Shown piece after piece: positions 26,325 to 34,271 of a stretch of DNA of 49,950 nucleotides (position 1 is the first letter of the stretch; every line of letters begins with the position of its first letter). Source of the stretch: HB2-32-21 sp040235495 (GTDB lineage Bacteria > Pseudomonadota > Gammaproteobacteria > Pseudomonadales > Porticoccaceae); assembly GCA_040235495.1 (NCBI GenBank), contig JBECKV010000015.1:1-49950 (forward strand), given 5' to 3'. The notes below the pieces were generated by a model. That model made no database searches and was not told the DNA's origin. It worked only from the letters and a program-made list of their open reading frames with translations. A program made the translations under genes and the position numbers.

Positions 26325-26444
26325 ACGGGCGACGGGGTCGAAAATAACCGGGACTTCCGGGGCCAGCGTGCCGCCCCGGCGCCGCGCCTGGCAGTGTCCG
26401 GCGGAGCTGGCCCGAATATCGCGACTGCTGGATTGAAATAATAT

Positions 26445-27551
26445 TTAGTTTTGTATGGCTAATCCGGCGTCTTCTTTTTCCAGTTGGCGCGCTCCCTTGA
26501 GCATGCCGGGCATGGCATAGTTGCCTTCGTGGCAGGCGTACTCGAACATCTGGCTATCCGAAGCCTTCATGGGGATGGCGACAGTAAAGGGATCGGCAAA
26601 GGTGTATGGGTCGGTAAGGGTGTATTCGTACATCACGGTGTTGTCGCTGACCCGGGTGAATTTTTCAATCAGGTGCATGTTTTTGCCCGAGCCGACCACG
26701 CCGTTGCGATCCAGATTGTTAAGGTCAAGGGGTAGTTGAAAGGTGGGTGTCTTGTCGGTGAAATTTTTCGTTTCCACGACGAGAGTGTCACCTTCCCAGT
26801 GGCCGCGCGAATCGCCCGACCAGCGCAGCATGTCCTCGGGCAGGTGAGAACCGCCATCCAGGGGTACGATGCGGGCGTCGTGGATCATCTCGGTTAACAG
26901 CACCACGTGATCAGGGGTCTGGATGATGCGCAGGTTATTGTTATAGGCGCTTGGAATCAAAGGCGGACCGGCGTTGAAACCGAGCAGGCAACGCTCGGAC
27001 AGGCCCAGAACTTCCGGACCTTCCGGGCGCCAGACGCGATTGTCCATTTCCAGTGATACCACTACCCGGGTCGGCGGAATACGCTGGAGGTCGCGCTTCA
27101 TACCGGCCAGGGCTTCGGCGGTGAGTTCCGGCAGTCGGCCATTGGCGGGGGAGGTGATCAGTGAGGTACGCAGATCCCCGCCCAACTCGGTGCCGTAATC
27201 CATCCACCAGGCGTTATAGGCGCCTTCCACGTCGAATTCACCCATGGCGTCGCGATTGTGGTCGACATCGTTGCTTTCGATGGCCTTCTTGCGGAAGGCT
27301 TCGGCTTCTTCCCGGGTAAACGTGGCTTTATCTCCGAGCGCCGCCGGCCTTTCCAGGGGTGTCAGTGTACGGAAGTCCCAGATGCCCTGGAGGTCCGGTT
27401 GGCCGTGGGAGTTGCGCGGAGCCTGATAGCTGGTACCGGTAGTTGAAGCGTGTGGTGAATCCGCGTTATCGCCGCACGCGCTCAGCAGGGACACACTGAC
27501 CAGAACGGCCGACAGGCTTATACCTCGGATAAATGGACTGGACTTGATCAT
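26445..27551 (-). CDS. Lipoprotein of unknown function (PDLQGIW family)
   Basis: 368-aa predicted lipoprotein. The N-terminus carries a signal peptide with lipobox LLSAC (Cys26), followed by a Ser/Thr-rich linker. The body has the recurring motifs HGQPDLQGIWDFRTLTPLERP (about 49-69) and WSGDSRGHWEGDTLVVETKNF (near 243-263), the hallmark of a widespread uncharacterised secreted family seen in marine Gammaproteobacteria and Acidobacteria. Lipid anchoring with Gly at +2 favours the outer membrane. Function unknown. A clear AGGAG precedes the ATG. It diverges from the thiolase gene across a 420-bp regulatory gap, so a link with lipid or terpenoid breakdown is possible but unproven. Confidence 0.8.
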   Translation of the reverse strand: MIKSSPFIRGISLSAVLVSVSLLSACGDNADSPHASTTGTSYQAPRNSHGQPDLQGIWDFRTLTPLERPAALGDKATFTREEAEAFRKKAIESNDVDHNRDAMGEFDVEGAYNAWWMDYGTELGGDLRTSLITSPANGRLPELTAEALAGMKRDLQRIPPTRVVVSLEMDNRVWRPEGPEVLGLSERCLLGFNAGPPLIPSAYNNNLRIIQTPDHVVLLTEMIHDARIVPLDGGSHLPEDMLRWSGDSRGHWEGDTLVVETKNFTDKTPTFQLPLDLNNLDRNGVVGSGKNMHLIEKFTRVSDNTVMYEYTLTDPYTFADPFTVAIPMKASDSQMFEYACHEGNYAMPGMLKGARQLEKEDAGLAIQN

Positions 27552-27971
27552 AATTAACTCCTTGCACGGTAACCGTGTTTTATCGTTATGGCGTTTCGGG
27601 TTTTTCGGGCTAAAGATCGATGTTTTTGTTTGCTCGCGCGAACCTGAATTTGTGTCGGGTTAGTAAGAGTTTAATAGTTTTGACTGTCTAATTTATACAC
27701 AGTCATGATAACCAAGCCTGCTCGCGATTTTGTATTACGATTACTGACCCAATCATTGCACAGGGTTTTGACAAATTTTGGCGCGTATAAGCGGCTTAAA
27801 GCAAGACAGTCCGGCGAAGGGTGGTTTTACGTTTAATCCAGGTGGTTTGTCCGATCGCGAGTGATGGGGTTTAATAGCGGCCCCGACAAGGTCCGTCGGA
27901 CCAGAATGATGCCAGTAATACAGACCGCTGGTACCGACATTAAACCACGTGTTTTTACAGGAGAATCAGCC
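27552..27971. promoter_or_regulatory. 420-bp AT-rich divergent control region with inverted repeat
   Basis: No gene fits here. The stretch is clearly more AT-rich than its flanks. It holds a perfect 7-bp inverted repeat TGACTGT / ACAGTCA (27681-27687 and 27699-27705, 11-bp AT-rich spacer) suited to a dimeric regulator. A TTGACA hexamer at 27768-27773 has a TATAAG only 12 bp further on. It separates the lipoprotein gene (minus) from the thiolase gene (plus). Confidence 0.45.
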
Positions 27972-29150
27972 ATGGCTGAAGCATATATCGTTGGTGCGCT
28001 GCGCACCGCCACCGGAAAGAACAGGGGTCGCTTGAGCCGTATTCACCCCGTTGACCTGGGCGCCATGCTGGTCGATGGTTTGCTTGACCAGGTAGGAATT
28101 GACCCGGAAAAGGTCGATGATCTGGTCTTCGGTTGTGTCTCACAGAATAGCGAGCAGGCGGGGAACGTGGGTCGTAATGTGGCGCTGGCTTCCAGATTGG
28201 GTGAGTCCGTTCCCGGTGTTTCCGTGGATCGTCAATGCGGCTCTGCTCAGCAGGCCATCCATTTTGCGGCGCAGGCGGTGATGTCTGGCACCCAGGATGT
28301 GGTGATCGCGGGTGGTGTCGAATCCATGAGCCGGGTACCCATGTTTTCCAACATCGAGGACAGCGAGGCAAAGGGGCGCGGCAAGCCGAAGAGCGAGCGT
28401 CTCGAAGAACGTTATCCCGGCGTTGAGTTCAGTCAATTCATGGGCGCTGAATTGCTGGCAAAAAAATACGACATTAAACGGCAAGAGTTGGATGAATTCG
28501 CCTACCAGAGCCACATGAGGGCCACTGCCGCGACCGAATCCGGCAAATTCCGCCAGGAAATCCTGCCCATCGAGCTGGTCCTGGAAAACGGTGAAACATT
28601 TATTCACGACGCTGACGAAGGCATTCGCCCCAACGCCAGTGTCGAGGCGATTTCAGAACTCGAACCTCTGGCCCCCGGCGGCGTGGTGACCGCGGGTTCG
28701 GCCAGTCAGATCAGTGACGGCGCGGCAGCTGTCATGCTGGCCAACGAAGAGGCAGTGAAGAAATATGGCCTGAAACCCCGCGCGCGTATACACGCGCTCG
28801 CGGTGGTCGGTTCAGACCCCGTGATCATGCTCGAAGGGCCGATCCCCGCGACCAAGAAGGCTCTGGAACGCGCCGGTCTGACGATAGAGGATATCGATGT
28901 CTACGAGGTCAATGAAGCCTTTGGCCCGGTGCCCCTGGCCTGGCTTAAAGGCGTGGGGGCGGATATGGCCAAGCTTAACGTCAACGGTGGTGCTCAGGCC
29001 AACGGCCACCCCCTTGGCTGTACTGGCGCCAAGCTCATGACCACCTTGCTTAACGAGTTGGAGCGCCGCAACGGTCGCTATGGCCTGTTGGCCATTTGCG
29101 AGGGTGGCGGTACCGCCAACGCAACCATTATCGAGCGTCTCGATTCCTGA
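27972..29150 (+). CDS. Thiolase family protein (acetyl-CoA C-acyltransferase)
   Basis: 392-aa thiolase that condenses or cleaves acyl-CoA units. The catalytic triad is visible: Cys89 (SVDRQCGSAQQA), His346 (NGGAQANGHPLGCTG) and Cys376 (ICEGGGTANA). The N-terminal MAEAYIVGALRTATGKNRGR is typical of degradative FadA-like enzymes; members near SDR and acyl-CoA dehydrogenase genes often finish fatty-acid or ring-fragment beta-oxidation. The open frame begins at 27861, but ATG 27972 follows AGGAGA at 7 nt and matches the family start. A strong terminator follows 42 bp after the stop. Confidence 0.94.
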   Translation: MAEAYIVGALRTATGKNRGRLSRIHPVDLGAMLVDGLLDQVGIDPEKVDDLVFGCVSQNSEQAGNVGRNVALASRLGESVPGVSVDRQCGSAQQAIHFAAQAVMSGTQDVVIAGGVESMSRVPMFSNIEDSEAKGRGKPKSERLEERYPGVEFSQFMGAELLAKKYDIKRQELDEFAYQSHMRATAATESGKFRQEILPIELVLENGETFIHDADEGIRPNASVEAISELEPLAPGGVVTAGSASQISDGAAAVMLANEEAVKKYGLKPRARIHALAVVGSDPVIMLEGPIPATKKALERAGLTIEDIDVYEVNEAFGPVPLAWLKGVGADMAKLNVNGGAQANGHPLGCTGAKLMTTLLNELERRNGRYGLLAICEGGGTANATIIERLDS

Positions 29151-29191
29151 AGCGTCTGTCTCTGTTTGGCATTCAATTGGCCATTTATGAA

Positions 29192-29218
29192 AGCCCCGGC
29201 ACTACCGGGGCTTTTTTT
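29192..29218 (+). terminator. Rho-independent terminator of the thiolase gene
   Basis: Perfect 8-bp stem AGCCCCGG / CCGGGGCT with a CACTA loop, running directly into seven T residues. Confidence 0.92.
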
Positions 29219-29244
29219 ATAGTACCTGGCGCTGTTGTCTTTAA

Positions 29245-30072
29245 TTAATTCGCCGAGGAAGGGCGGTAGACCTTAATGGGGTGATAGGTCTTCTGATAAG
29301 CGGGTTGTTTGGCCCAGCGTAAACCAGCCGCGGTGCCACCGTCGACGGCGATGGCCTGGCCGGTGACGAAGGTGGAACGGTCCCCAGCTAGCCAGCAGGC
29401 CATCTGGGCAATGTCGTCCGGCTTGCCAGCCCTTGGAATCGGCTGAATGATCTTGACATTAAGCGCGCCCAGATCCGTGTCCTTGCCCACCGTGTTGGTG
29501 GACAGTGGCGTGACGATAAAACCCGGACAAATAGCATTGACCCGGATATTGTTCTCGCCCACTTCGAGCGCTACGGATTTGGTCATATGTATGACCGCGG
29601 CCTTGGCCACCGAATATAGATGCGGCGTGTGCCCGGCGATCAGGCCAGCGACGCTGGAGGTGTTGATCAAGCTGCCGCCACCCTGTTTTTTCATTACCGG
29701 GATGGCGTGTTTCATGCCCAGGAATACCCCCTTAACCAGTACATTCATGGTGATGTCGTAATCTTCCACCGGGGTATCTTCCAAAGGGCCGATGGCGCCG
29801 CCAAATCCGGCGTTGTTGAATACACAATCCAGCCGGCCCCACTGGCTTCCGGCTTTATCGATGGCGGCTTTGACCTGCTCCTCTACGGTGACATCGGTGT
29901 TGATGAAAACAGCCGAGCCAGCAAGTGAGTCAGCCAGTGCCCGACCTTTATCCTCCTGCATGTCGGCTATGACTACCCGTGCGCCTTCTTCCACGAAGCG
30001 TTTGACAGTGCCCTCGCCGATACCGCTGGCACCGCCAGTAATCACCGCTACTTTTCCGTCCAGTTCTCCCAT
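29245..30072 (-). CDS. Short-chain dehydrogenase/reductase
   Basis: 275-aa classical SDR. NAD(P)-binding TGGASGIG at residues 12-19, acidic DMQED after the second strand (suggesting NAD preference), NNAG near 90, catalytic Ser in INTSSVAG, the Y-x-x-x-K pair in YSVAK, then CPGFIVTPL and the C-terminal GQAIAVDGG. The tail of about 25 residues (RWAKQPAYQKTYHPI) is longer than usual. Substrate unknown. The start follows AGGAGAG. Divergent from the alpha/beta hydrolase gene with a 17-bp repeat array between them. Confidence 0.92.
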   Translation of the reverse strand: MGELDGKVAVITGGASGIGEGTVKRFVEEGARVVIADMQEDKGRALADSLAGSAVFINTDVTVEEQVKAAIDKAGSQWGRLDCVFNNAGFGGAIGPLEDTPVEDYDITMNVLVKGVFLGMKHAIPVMKKQGGGSLINTSSVAGLIAGHTPHLYSVAKAAVIHMTKSVALEVGENNIRVNAICPGFIVTPLSTNTVGKDTDLGALNVKIIQPIPRAGKPDDIAQMACWLAGDRSTFVTGQAIAVDGGTAAGLRWAKQPAYQKTYHPIKVYRPSSAN

Positions 30073-30174
30073 GCTTCTCTCCTGTGCTAATGTCTACGAA
30101 TCAGGGCGTGTAAGTTAAAGTAATGTTTCCAATTTTGCCCAACGATAAGAACAGTTACCAAAACCCAGGTCAAT

Positions 30175-30225
30175 GGATCAATACAAACAATCGATCAATA
30201 CAAACAATCGATCAGTACAAACAAC
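30175..30225. repeat. Three tandem 17-bp repeats in a divergent promoter region
   Basis: Three adjacent 17-bp units: GGATCAATACAAACAAT (30175-30191), CGATCAATACAAACAAT (30192-30208) and CGATCAGTACAAACAAC (30209-30225). Each contains GATC. They lie 103 bp upstream of the SDR start and 50 bp upstream of the hydrolase start, so they may be regulator-binding sites. Confidence 0.85.
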
Positions 30226-30275
30226 GCTAGAAGCAGGTTGGCTCGCGCCTATCGACATCTTGTGGGAGAGGACAC

Positions 30276-31361
30276 GTGATTCCAGAGGAATATCAACAGA
30301 AACTGAATCAACTGCAGGTGCGTCTACTGGGCTGGTTGCGCGCTTATGAATGCGAAAACGAGGTACTTGAGTTCGGGGCGGTTGGCGAGTCCCAACAGCG
30401 GCTGGCGGCTGCCGCGGGTGACCTGTTTGCGGTCGTGACCGTTGACTATGCGGAACTGACACCGCCGCATGCCTGCGCGGATTTGCACCTGAGCCTGAGC
30501 ACGGCGCTAAACTATTTTAAAGAGGCCCACGAAGCCTATCAGAGCGGTGGCGGACCCACCTTCAGCAACTCCTTTTTGAGTAGCCGGGTTCTGTTTGGCA
30601 AGGGCCTGGAGCGACTTTATAAGGTGCGCATGGAGTTGCCCCTGCTGGAAAGCTTCTGGTTCACCGAAGCGGCACTACCCAATAAGGACAAACTCGACCC
30701 GCTGTTTCCGCGAGCTGAGCAGGCCGTGGGTATCATTCGCAAACCGGCGACACAAGATCATGCCCGCTATTCCCTGTATGTGCCGGAAAGCTACGATCAT
30801 GGGCGAGGTTGGCCCCTGATCGTCGCCTTGCACGGTGGTTATGGCAGCGGCGAGGATTACCTGTGGGCCTGGCTGAGGCCGGCGCGCAGCAGCGGTTATA
30901 TCGTCCTGGCACCCAAATCGCAGGGGGTCACCTGGTCGGTACTCAATCCGCCTTTGGACAGTGCATCGATCAAGGCCTGCATCGATGAGGTAAGCGCTGA
31001 ATACCATATCGATCAAAGCCGTATCTTTCTGACAGGGCTTTCCGACGGCGGCACTTTCAGCTACCTGGCGGCGTTCACCATGCCCGATTTATTTGCCGCT
31101 GTAGCACCCATAGCGGGAGAGTTGAGTCAGGTTGCGGACCCGATGTTGCGCAAAAAAGCCGCCAATCACGTACCTTTTTACGTGATCCACGGAACCCACG
31201 ACCACATCTTCAATATCATCACCATCCGCAGCACCTGCGGCCTGCTGGAGCACCTCAATTACAATTTGAAGTTTGACGAGTTGGAGGATTGGGGCCACGC
31301 CTACCCCTATAAAATCAACGAGGAGCGGGTGCTGCCCTGGTTTGAATCGCTGGGGCGATAA
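30276..31361 (+). CDS. Alpha/beta hydrolase (esterase/depolymerase-like) with unassigned N-terminal domain
   Basis: 361-aa protein with no signal peptide. Residues about 160-361 form an alpha/beta hydrolase of the phospholipase/carboxylesterase or PHB-depolymerase type: oxyanion region VALHGGYGSGEDY, nucleophile Ser in GLSDGGTFS, Asp in IHGTHDHIF and His in DWGHAYPY. The first ~150 residues, helical and predicted soluble, resemble nothing I know. The start is GTG with GGGAGAGG before it. The small membrane protein gene follows 40 bp later and may be co-transcribed. Confidence 0.78.
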   Translation: MIPEEYQQKLNQLQVRLLGWLRAYECENEVLEFGAVGESQQRLAAAAGDLFAVVTVDYAELTPPHACADLHLSLSTALNYFKEAHEAYQSGGGPTFSNSFLSSRVLFGKGLERLYKVRMELPLLESFWFTEAALPNKDKLDPLFPRAEQAVGIIRKPATQDHARYSLYVPESYDHGRGWPLIVALHGGYGSGEDYLWAWLRPARSSGYIVLAPKSQGVTWSVLNPPLDSASIKACIDEVSAEYHIDQSRIFLTGLSDGGTFSYLAAFTMPDLFAAVAPIAGELSQVADPMLRKKAANHVPFYVIHGTHDHIFNIITIRSTCGLLEHLNYNLKFDELEDWGHAYPYKINEERVLPWFESLGR

Positions 31362-31401
31362 CGTCGTCCGGACATTTCATTAAGCGCGGGGATAATCAAG
31401 C

Positions 31402-31908
31402 ATGAACCTGTCTGAACTGGCCAACCTGGCGGAAATTCTCGGCGCAATCACGATTGTCAGTGGCTTGATTTTTGGCCTGTATCAGCTGTCCGAGTACCGC
31501 AAGCAGCGCCGGGATCTTATCGCTTCGGATCTGATGAAGACGTTTTACAGCCCCGAATTATCGCGCGCCGTCGCCTTGATTCGTACCCTGCCTGATCAGG
31601 CCAGCGCCGAGGAGCTAAGGGCACTGGGGCCAAAAGCGGAAGAGGCCGCTGTGCAGTTGAGTACCATTTTCGAGACCATGGGCGTTTTGGTATACAAACG
31701 TATCGCGCCCTACGAACTGGTGGAGGAACTGGCCGGCGGTATGATCAGCGTGATGTATCGTAAGCTCGCGGTGTGGCTGGAGGTGGTCCGCCGTGAACAG
31801 AATCAGCCTTCATGGGCCGAGTGGTTTCAATGGTTGGCCGAGCGCCTGGTGGTCAGTAAAACCACGGTTGAGCCCGCGCATATCCGTTTTCGGAGCTGGC
31901 GGCCCTGA
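31402..31908 (+). CDS. Small membrane-anchored protein of unknown function
   Basis: 168-aa protein with one N-terminal transmembrane segment (LAEILGAITIVSGLIFGLYQL, about residues 8-28), a basic cytosolic flank (SEYRKQRRD) and a helical body. This resembles the DUF4760-like layout often seen in marine Gammaproteobacteria. No catalytic motif is visible. It lies in the same direction as the hydrolase gene, 40 bp behind it, and converges on a methyltransferase gene. Confidence 0.65.
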   Translation: MNLSELANLAEILGAITIVSGLIFGLYQLSEYRKQRRDLIASDLMKTFYSPELSRAVALIRTLPDQASAEELRALGPKAEEAAVQLSTIFETMGVLVYKRIAPYELVEELAGGMISVMYRKLAVWLEVVRREQNQPSWAEWFQWLAERLVVSKTTVEPAHIRFRSWRP

Positions 31909-31927
31909 GTCGGAAGATCTATCCATG

Positions 31928-32743
31928 CTACGATCCCCCGGGTTTGATGCCGACCGCGATTATGGCATTCCAAGACAGGGCGTTATCACCCTCGAGCAGG
32001 GCCGCAACGCCGTCGCTGATATGCTGGTGAATAGCAGCGATAGTGCTGTAATCCTGGCGCTCCAGTTGCCGGGCCGTTGTCACTGTACTTTTGTAGATCA
32101 GATCCAGTAACTGGCGCGGATGCTCAACGGTCCAGCCAAGACTGGCTTGCTCAACGCTAATCAGCTCGAATCCATGGTTTTCCAGCAGACTTTGTGCGCT
32201 CTCGGGTTCACTAAAGCGGAACAGGGGTGGGACGATTTCGGCCCGGTCACTGGCATTGTCGTGGGTGTCGATAGCGTTCAAGACCAGTTCAATCACCGGA
32301 TTGGAAGTTGGTGAATCCCAGACGCTGAACCCGTATTTGCCGCCTGGACAGAGGACGCGGTGAGCATGCTCGATGGCTTTTCCCGGCTGTTCCAGATAAT
32401 CGAGACCGAAGGGGCAGAGCACGGCTTCGAAAAACCGGTCGGGAAAAATCAGCGATTCAGCATCGCCCTCATAGAACAGGGCGTCCGGATAACGGTGCCG
32501 AGCCTGGGCGATCATGGCCCCGGAAATATCGATGCCCGTGGCAATGGCGCCGCGCGCGTGGGCGCCGCCGGCCACGTAACCCGGTCCGGTGGCGACATCC
32601 AGCACCTGCATGCCTTCGCTTATGTCAGCTGCATCGAGCAGGCGATCAGCAAACCCTGCGGTGATTTTGCCAAGGTGCAAATCGTAGGCCGAAGCCTTTT
32701 CATTCCAGGCGGTTTGCTGTTGTTGCTTGAAAGTTTCGCTCAT
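31928..32743 (-). CDS. Class I SAM-dependent methyltransferase
   Basis: 271-aa methyltransferase of the Methyltransf_11/25 type. Motif I is VLDVATGPGYVAGGAHARG (about residues 47-65), motif II acidic GIDISGAMI, then EGDAESLIFPDRFFEAVLC and HRVLCPGGKYGFSVWD. The N-terminal QQTAWNEKASAYD is typical of UbiE-like small-molecule methyltransferases. The acceptor is unknown. AGGA precedes the ATG. Upstream (32744-32999) I see no gene, only a possible decayed signal-peptide fragment. Confidence 0.88.
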   Translation of the reverse strand: MSETFKQQQQTAWNEKASAYDLHLGKITAGFADRLLDAADISEGMQVLDVATGPGYVAGGAHARGAIATGIDISGAMIAQARHRYPDALFYEGDAESLIFPDRFFEAVLCPFGLDYLEQPGKAIEHAHRVLCPGGKYGFSVWDSPTSNPVIELVLNAIDTHDNASDRAEIVPPLFRFSEPESAQSLLENHGFELISVEQASLGWTVEHPRQLLDLIYKSTVTTARQLERQDYSTIAAIHQHISDGVAALLEGDNALSWNAIIAVGIKPGGS

Positions 32744-32999
32744 TAAAAATCCTGTCCATGCCGTGCTGATCTACCTTGGTGACGCGCCATCACGGTGTCT
32801 GGTGTTAAAGGGGTTTTTGACTTGGAGTCATGCCGGAGGTCCTCGGAAGACGATGTCGCCGGCTGCCAGGGTCAGCGCCGGGACACTGAGCATGATTGTC
32901 AGAACGTTGATGAGGATTCATTTCCGCATATGTTTCTCGTATGCAAGCTTGTATTGCGGTTATTGCTATTTTCCCCACGCGATGATGGCGCCGGCGGCT

Positions 33000-34001
33000 T
33001 CAGCGGGTCGCGCGCTCCCGCGGTAACACCCGCCAGCGGGTGATCATGCCCGCTTTGACGTGATCCGCGACGTGGCAGTGATAGAGCCAGGTACCTGGAT
33101 TATCGGCATTCATGGTCACCGAGGTCATGGTGGCTGGCATCAGGTTAATGACATCGGTGCGCCGACCGCCATTGAGGACGGTTTTGCCATGCCAGTGGGC
33201 AGTGTGCAGATCAACTTCCGAACCCATGCCGATCAGGTGCCAGCGGATAGTTTCACCATCACGGGCTTCGAGCCCCTTGAGGTGCCCAAAAATATAACCG
33301 TTCATGGCGTGCATCAGGCCACCTTCCTCGCCATCGTCCTCATCAAACACCATAAACATCGTGGTAAAGCTCCTGTCGACGTCTTTCGGCCGCGGGTCTT
33401 CCGAAGAGCGCGCCATGCCTTTGGCGGTGACCACGATACTGCCGATCAGGCCGGCGTAGATTTCTTCCACCGGTTTTACATGGGAGTGGTACACCCAGAC
33501 TATGGAGGAAGGGTCGGCTGGGCCGGGACCGGCTTCTTCATCCAGCTCCCAGATGTAGGTGTGGGACTTACCGGGTGCCACGATGCCGCCGGCACCGCGC
33601 ATGTCGGCGCCATCGTTATCCTCGTCGTAACGGACACCATGAGCGTGCATCGAGAGGGGACGGTCCGTCATGTTTTTGAAATGAACCCTGAGCGTGTCAC
33701 CCACCTCGCCGATCAGTTGTGGCCCCAGGATGCCCATCCATTCCGGCTGTTCGACCCTGGCCGTGTAGCTGTCGTCGGTGTAGGCGTAATAACGCATTTT
33801 GGCGTAGCGAGTCGTTTCGCCCCAGGGACCGAGGCCATGTTCGGGCCTGATCAGGTTCTTGCCACCAGGCGCGTAGTCCCATTCAGTGTTTTCCGCGCTG
33901 ACCCAGTATTCCCGAATCTGGCCCGCCTGGGCAGAGGCGCTCAGTAGCAAGGGAAGTAACAGGGCGATAAGACTGCGCAAAGTATTTCTAGCCGGTATCA
34001 C
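33000..34001 (-). CDS. Two-domain multicopper oxidase resembling ceruloplasmin/factor V domains
   Basis: 333-aa exported oxidase. The signal peptide ends SASAQA. It has all four His-x-His copper motifs: MHAHG and YHSHV in domain 1, AHWHG and YHCHV in domain 2, enough for the type 2/3 trinuclear site. The type 1 ligands are only in domain 2 (C-H-x3-H-x4-M in CHVADHVKAGM); domain 1 has Ser where Cys would be. Blocks such as EYWVSAENTEWDYAPGG, QPEWMGILGP, YHSHVKPVEEIYAGLIG and GMGSEVDLHTAHWHG track animal ceruloplasmin and hephaestin closely, so ferroxidase activity is plausible (inference). GTG 33999-34001 has AGGAG 9 nt upstream; TTG 34031 does not. Divergent from the porin operon. Confidence 0.88.
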   Translation of the reverse strand: MIPARNTLRSLIALLLPLLLSASAQAGQIREYWVSAENTEWDYAPGGKNLIRPEHGLGPWGETTRYAKMRYYAYTDDSYTARVEQPEWMGILGPQLIGEVGDTLRVHFKNMTDRPLSMHAHGVRYDEDNDGADMRGAGGIVAPGKSHTYIWELDEEAGPGPADPSSIVWVYHSHVKPVEEIYAGLIGSIVVTAKGMARSSEDPRPKDVDRSFTTMFMVFDEDDGEEGGLMHAMNGYIFGHLKGLEARDGETIRWHLIGMGSEVDLHTAHWHGKTVLNGGRRTDVINLMPATMTSVTMNADNPGTWLYHCHVADHVKAGMITRWRVLPRERATR

Positions 34002-34066
34002 GTAATAAGACTCCTGATCAGATTGGTTCAAATAGCCTTGTATTGAAAATGCTGGTCATTATAAAT

Positions 34067-34080
34067 TTGATACAGATCAA
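34067..34080. promoter_or_regulatory. FNR/ANR-type binding site
   Basis: TTGATACAGATCAA is a perfect match to the FNR consensus TTGAT-N4-ATCAA and symmetrical. It lies between the divergent MCO and porin genes, 66 bp and 192 bp from their starts. It overlaps a candidate plus-strand promoter (TTGAAA 34043-34048, 17 bp, TTTGAT 34066-34071) and abuts the Fur-like repeat. Confidence 0.7.
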
Positions 34081-34105
34081 ATGCGAATGAGAATTAGTTG
34101 CATTT
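34079..34105. promoter_or_regulatory. Fur-like inverted repeat
   Basis: Outer arms AAATGC (34079-34084) and GCATTT (34100-34105) enclose GAATGAGAATTAGTT. The 19-mer 34083-34101 matches the Fur consensus at 12 of 19 positions, including the GAATGA and AAT core. Weaker than the 2413 site, but typical GAGAAT-containing form. Its left arm overlaps the last two bases of the FNR-type box. Confidence 0.45.
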
Positions 34106-34271
34106 AGGTTTTAGTGCCCTTATCATCGCTGCCCGGCGGGGGACGTCAGGGGATGCAGCGCGTCGCCGTCGATCAAAGGCGCGCCTCGGCAGGCTCGAAT
34201 AGCGGCGCAGCCAGGGTAGCCAATAAACACGATTATCAATCAACTCACTGATGAAAGAGGTGGAATTATCC

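Noticed and set aside
27768..27791. Sigma-70 promoter TTGACA/TATAAG before the thiolase gene
   Set aside because: The spacer is only 12 bp, outside the working range.
30175..30225. CRISPR array or replication origin
   Set aside because: Units are contiguous with no spacers, and there is no cas, rep or dnaA gene or further origin feature nearby.
32828..32939. Minus-strand stretch reading MRK, TGA, then a signal-peptide-like ILINVLTIMLSVPALTLAAG
   Set aside because: Too short, interrupted by TGA at 32928-32930 and ends after about 30 codons; perhaps a decayed secreted-protein start, but not supportable.
33060..33947. 295-codon plus-strand frame opposite the multicopper oxidase
   Set aside because: Copper motifs prove the minus strand is coding.
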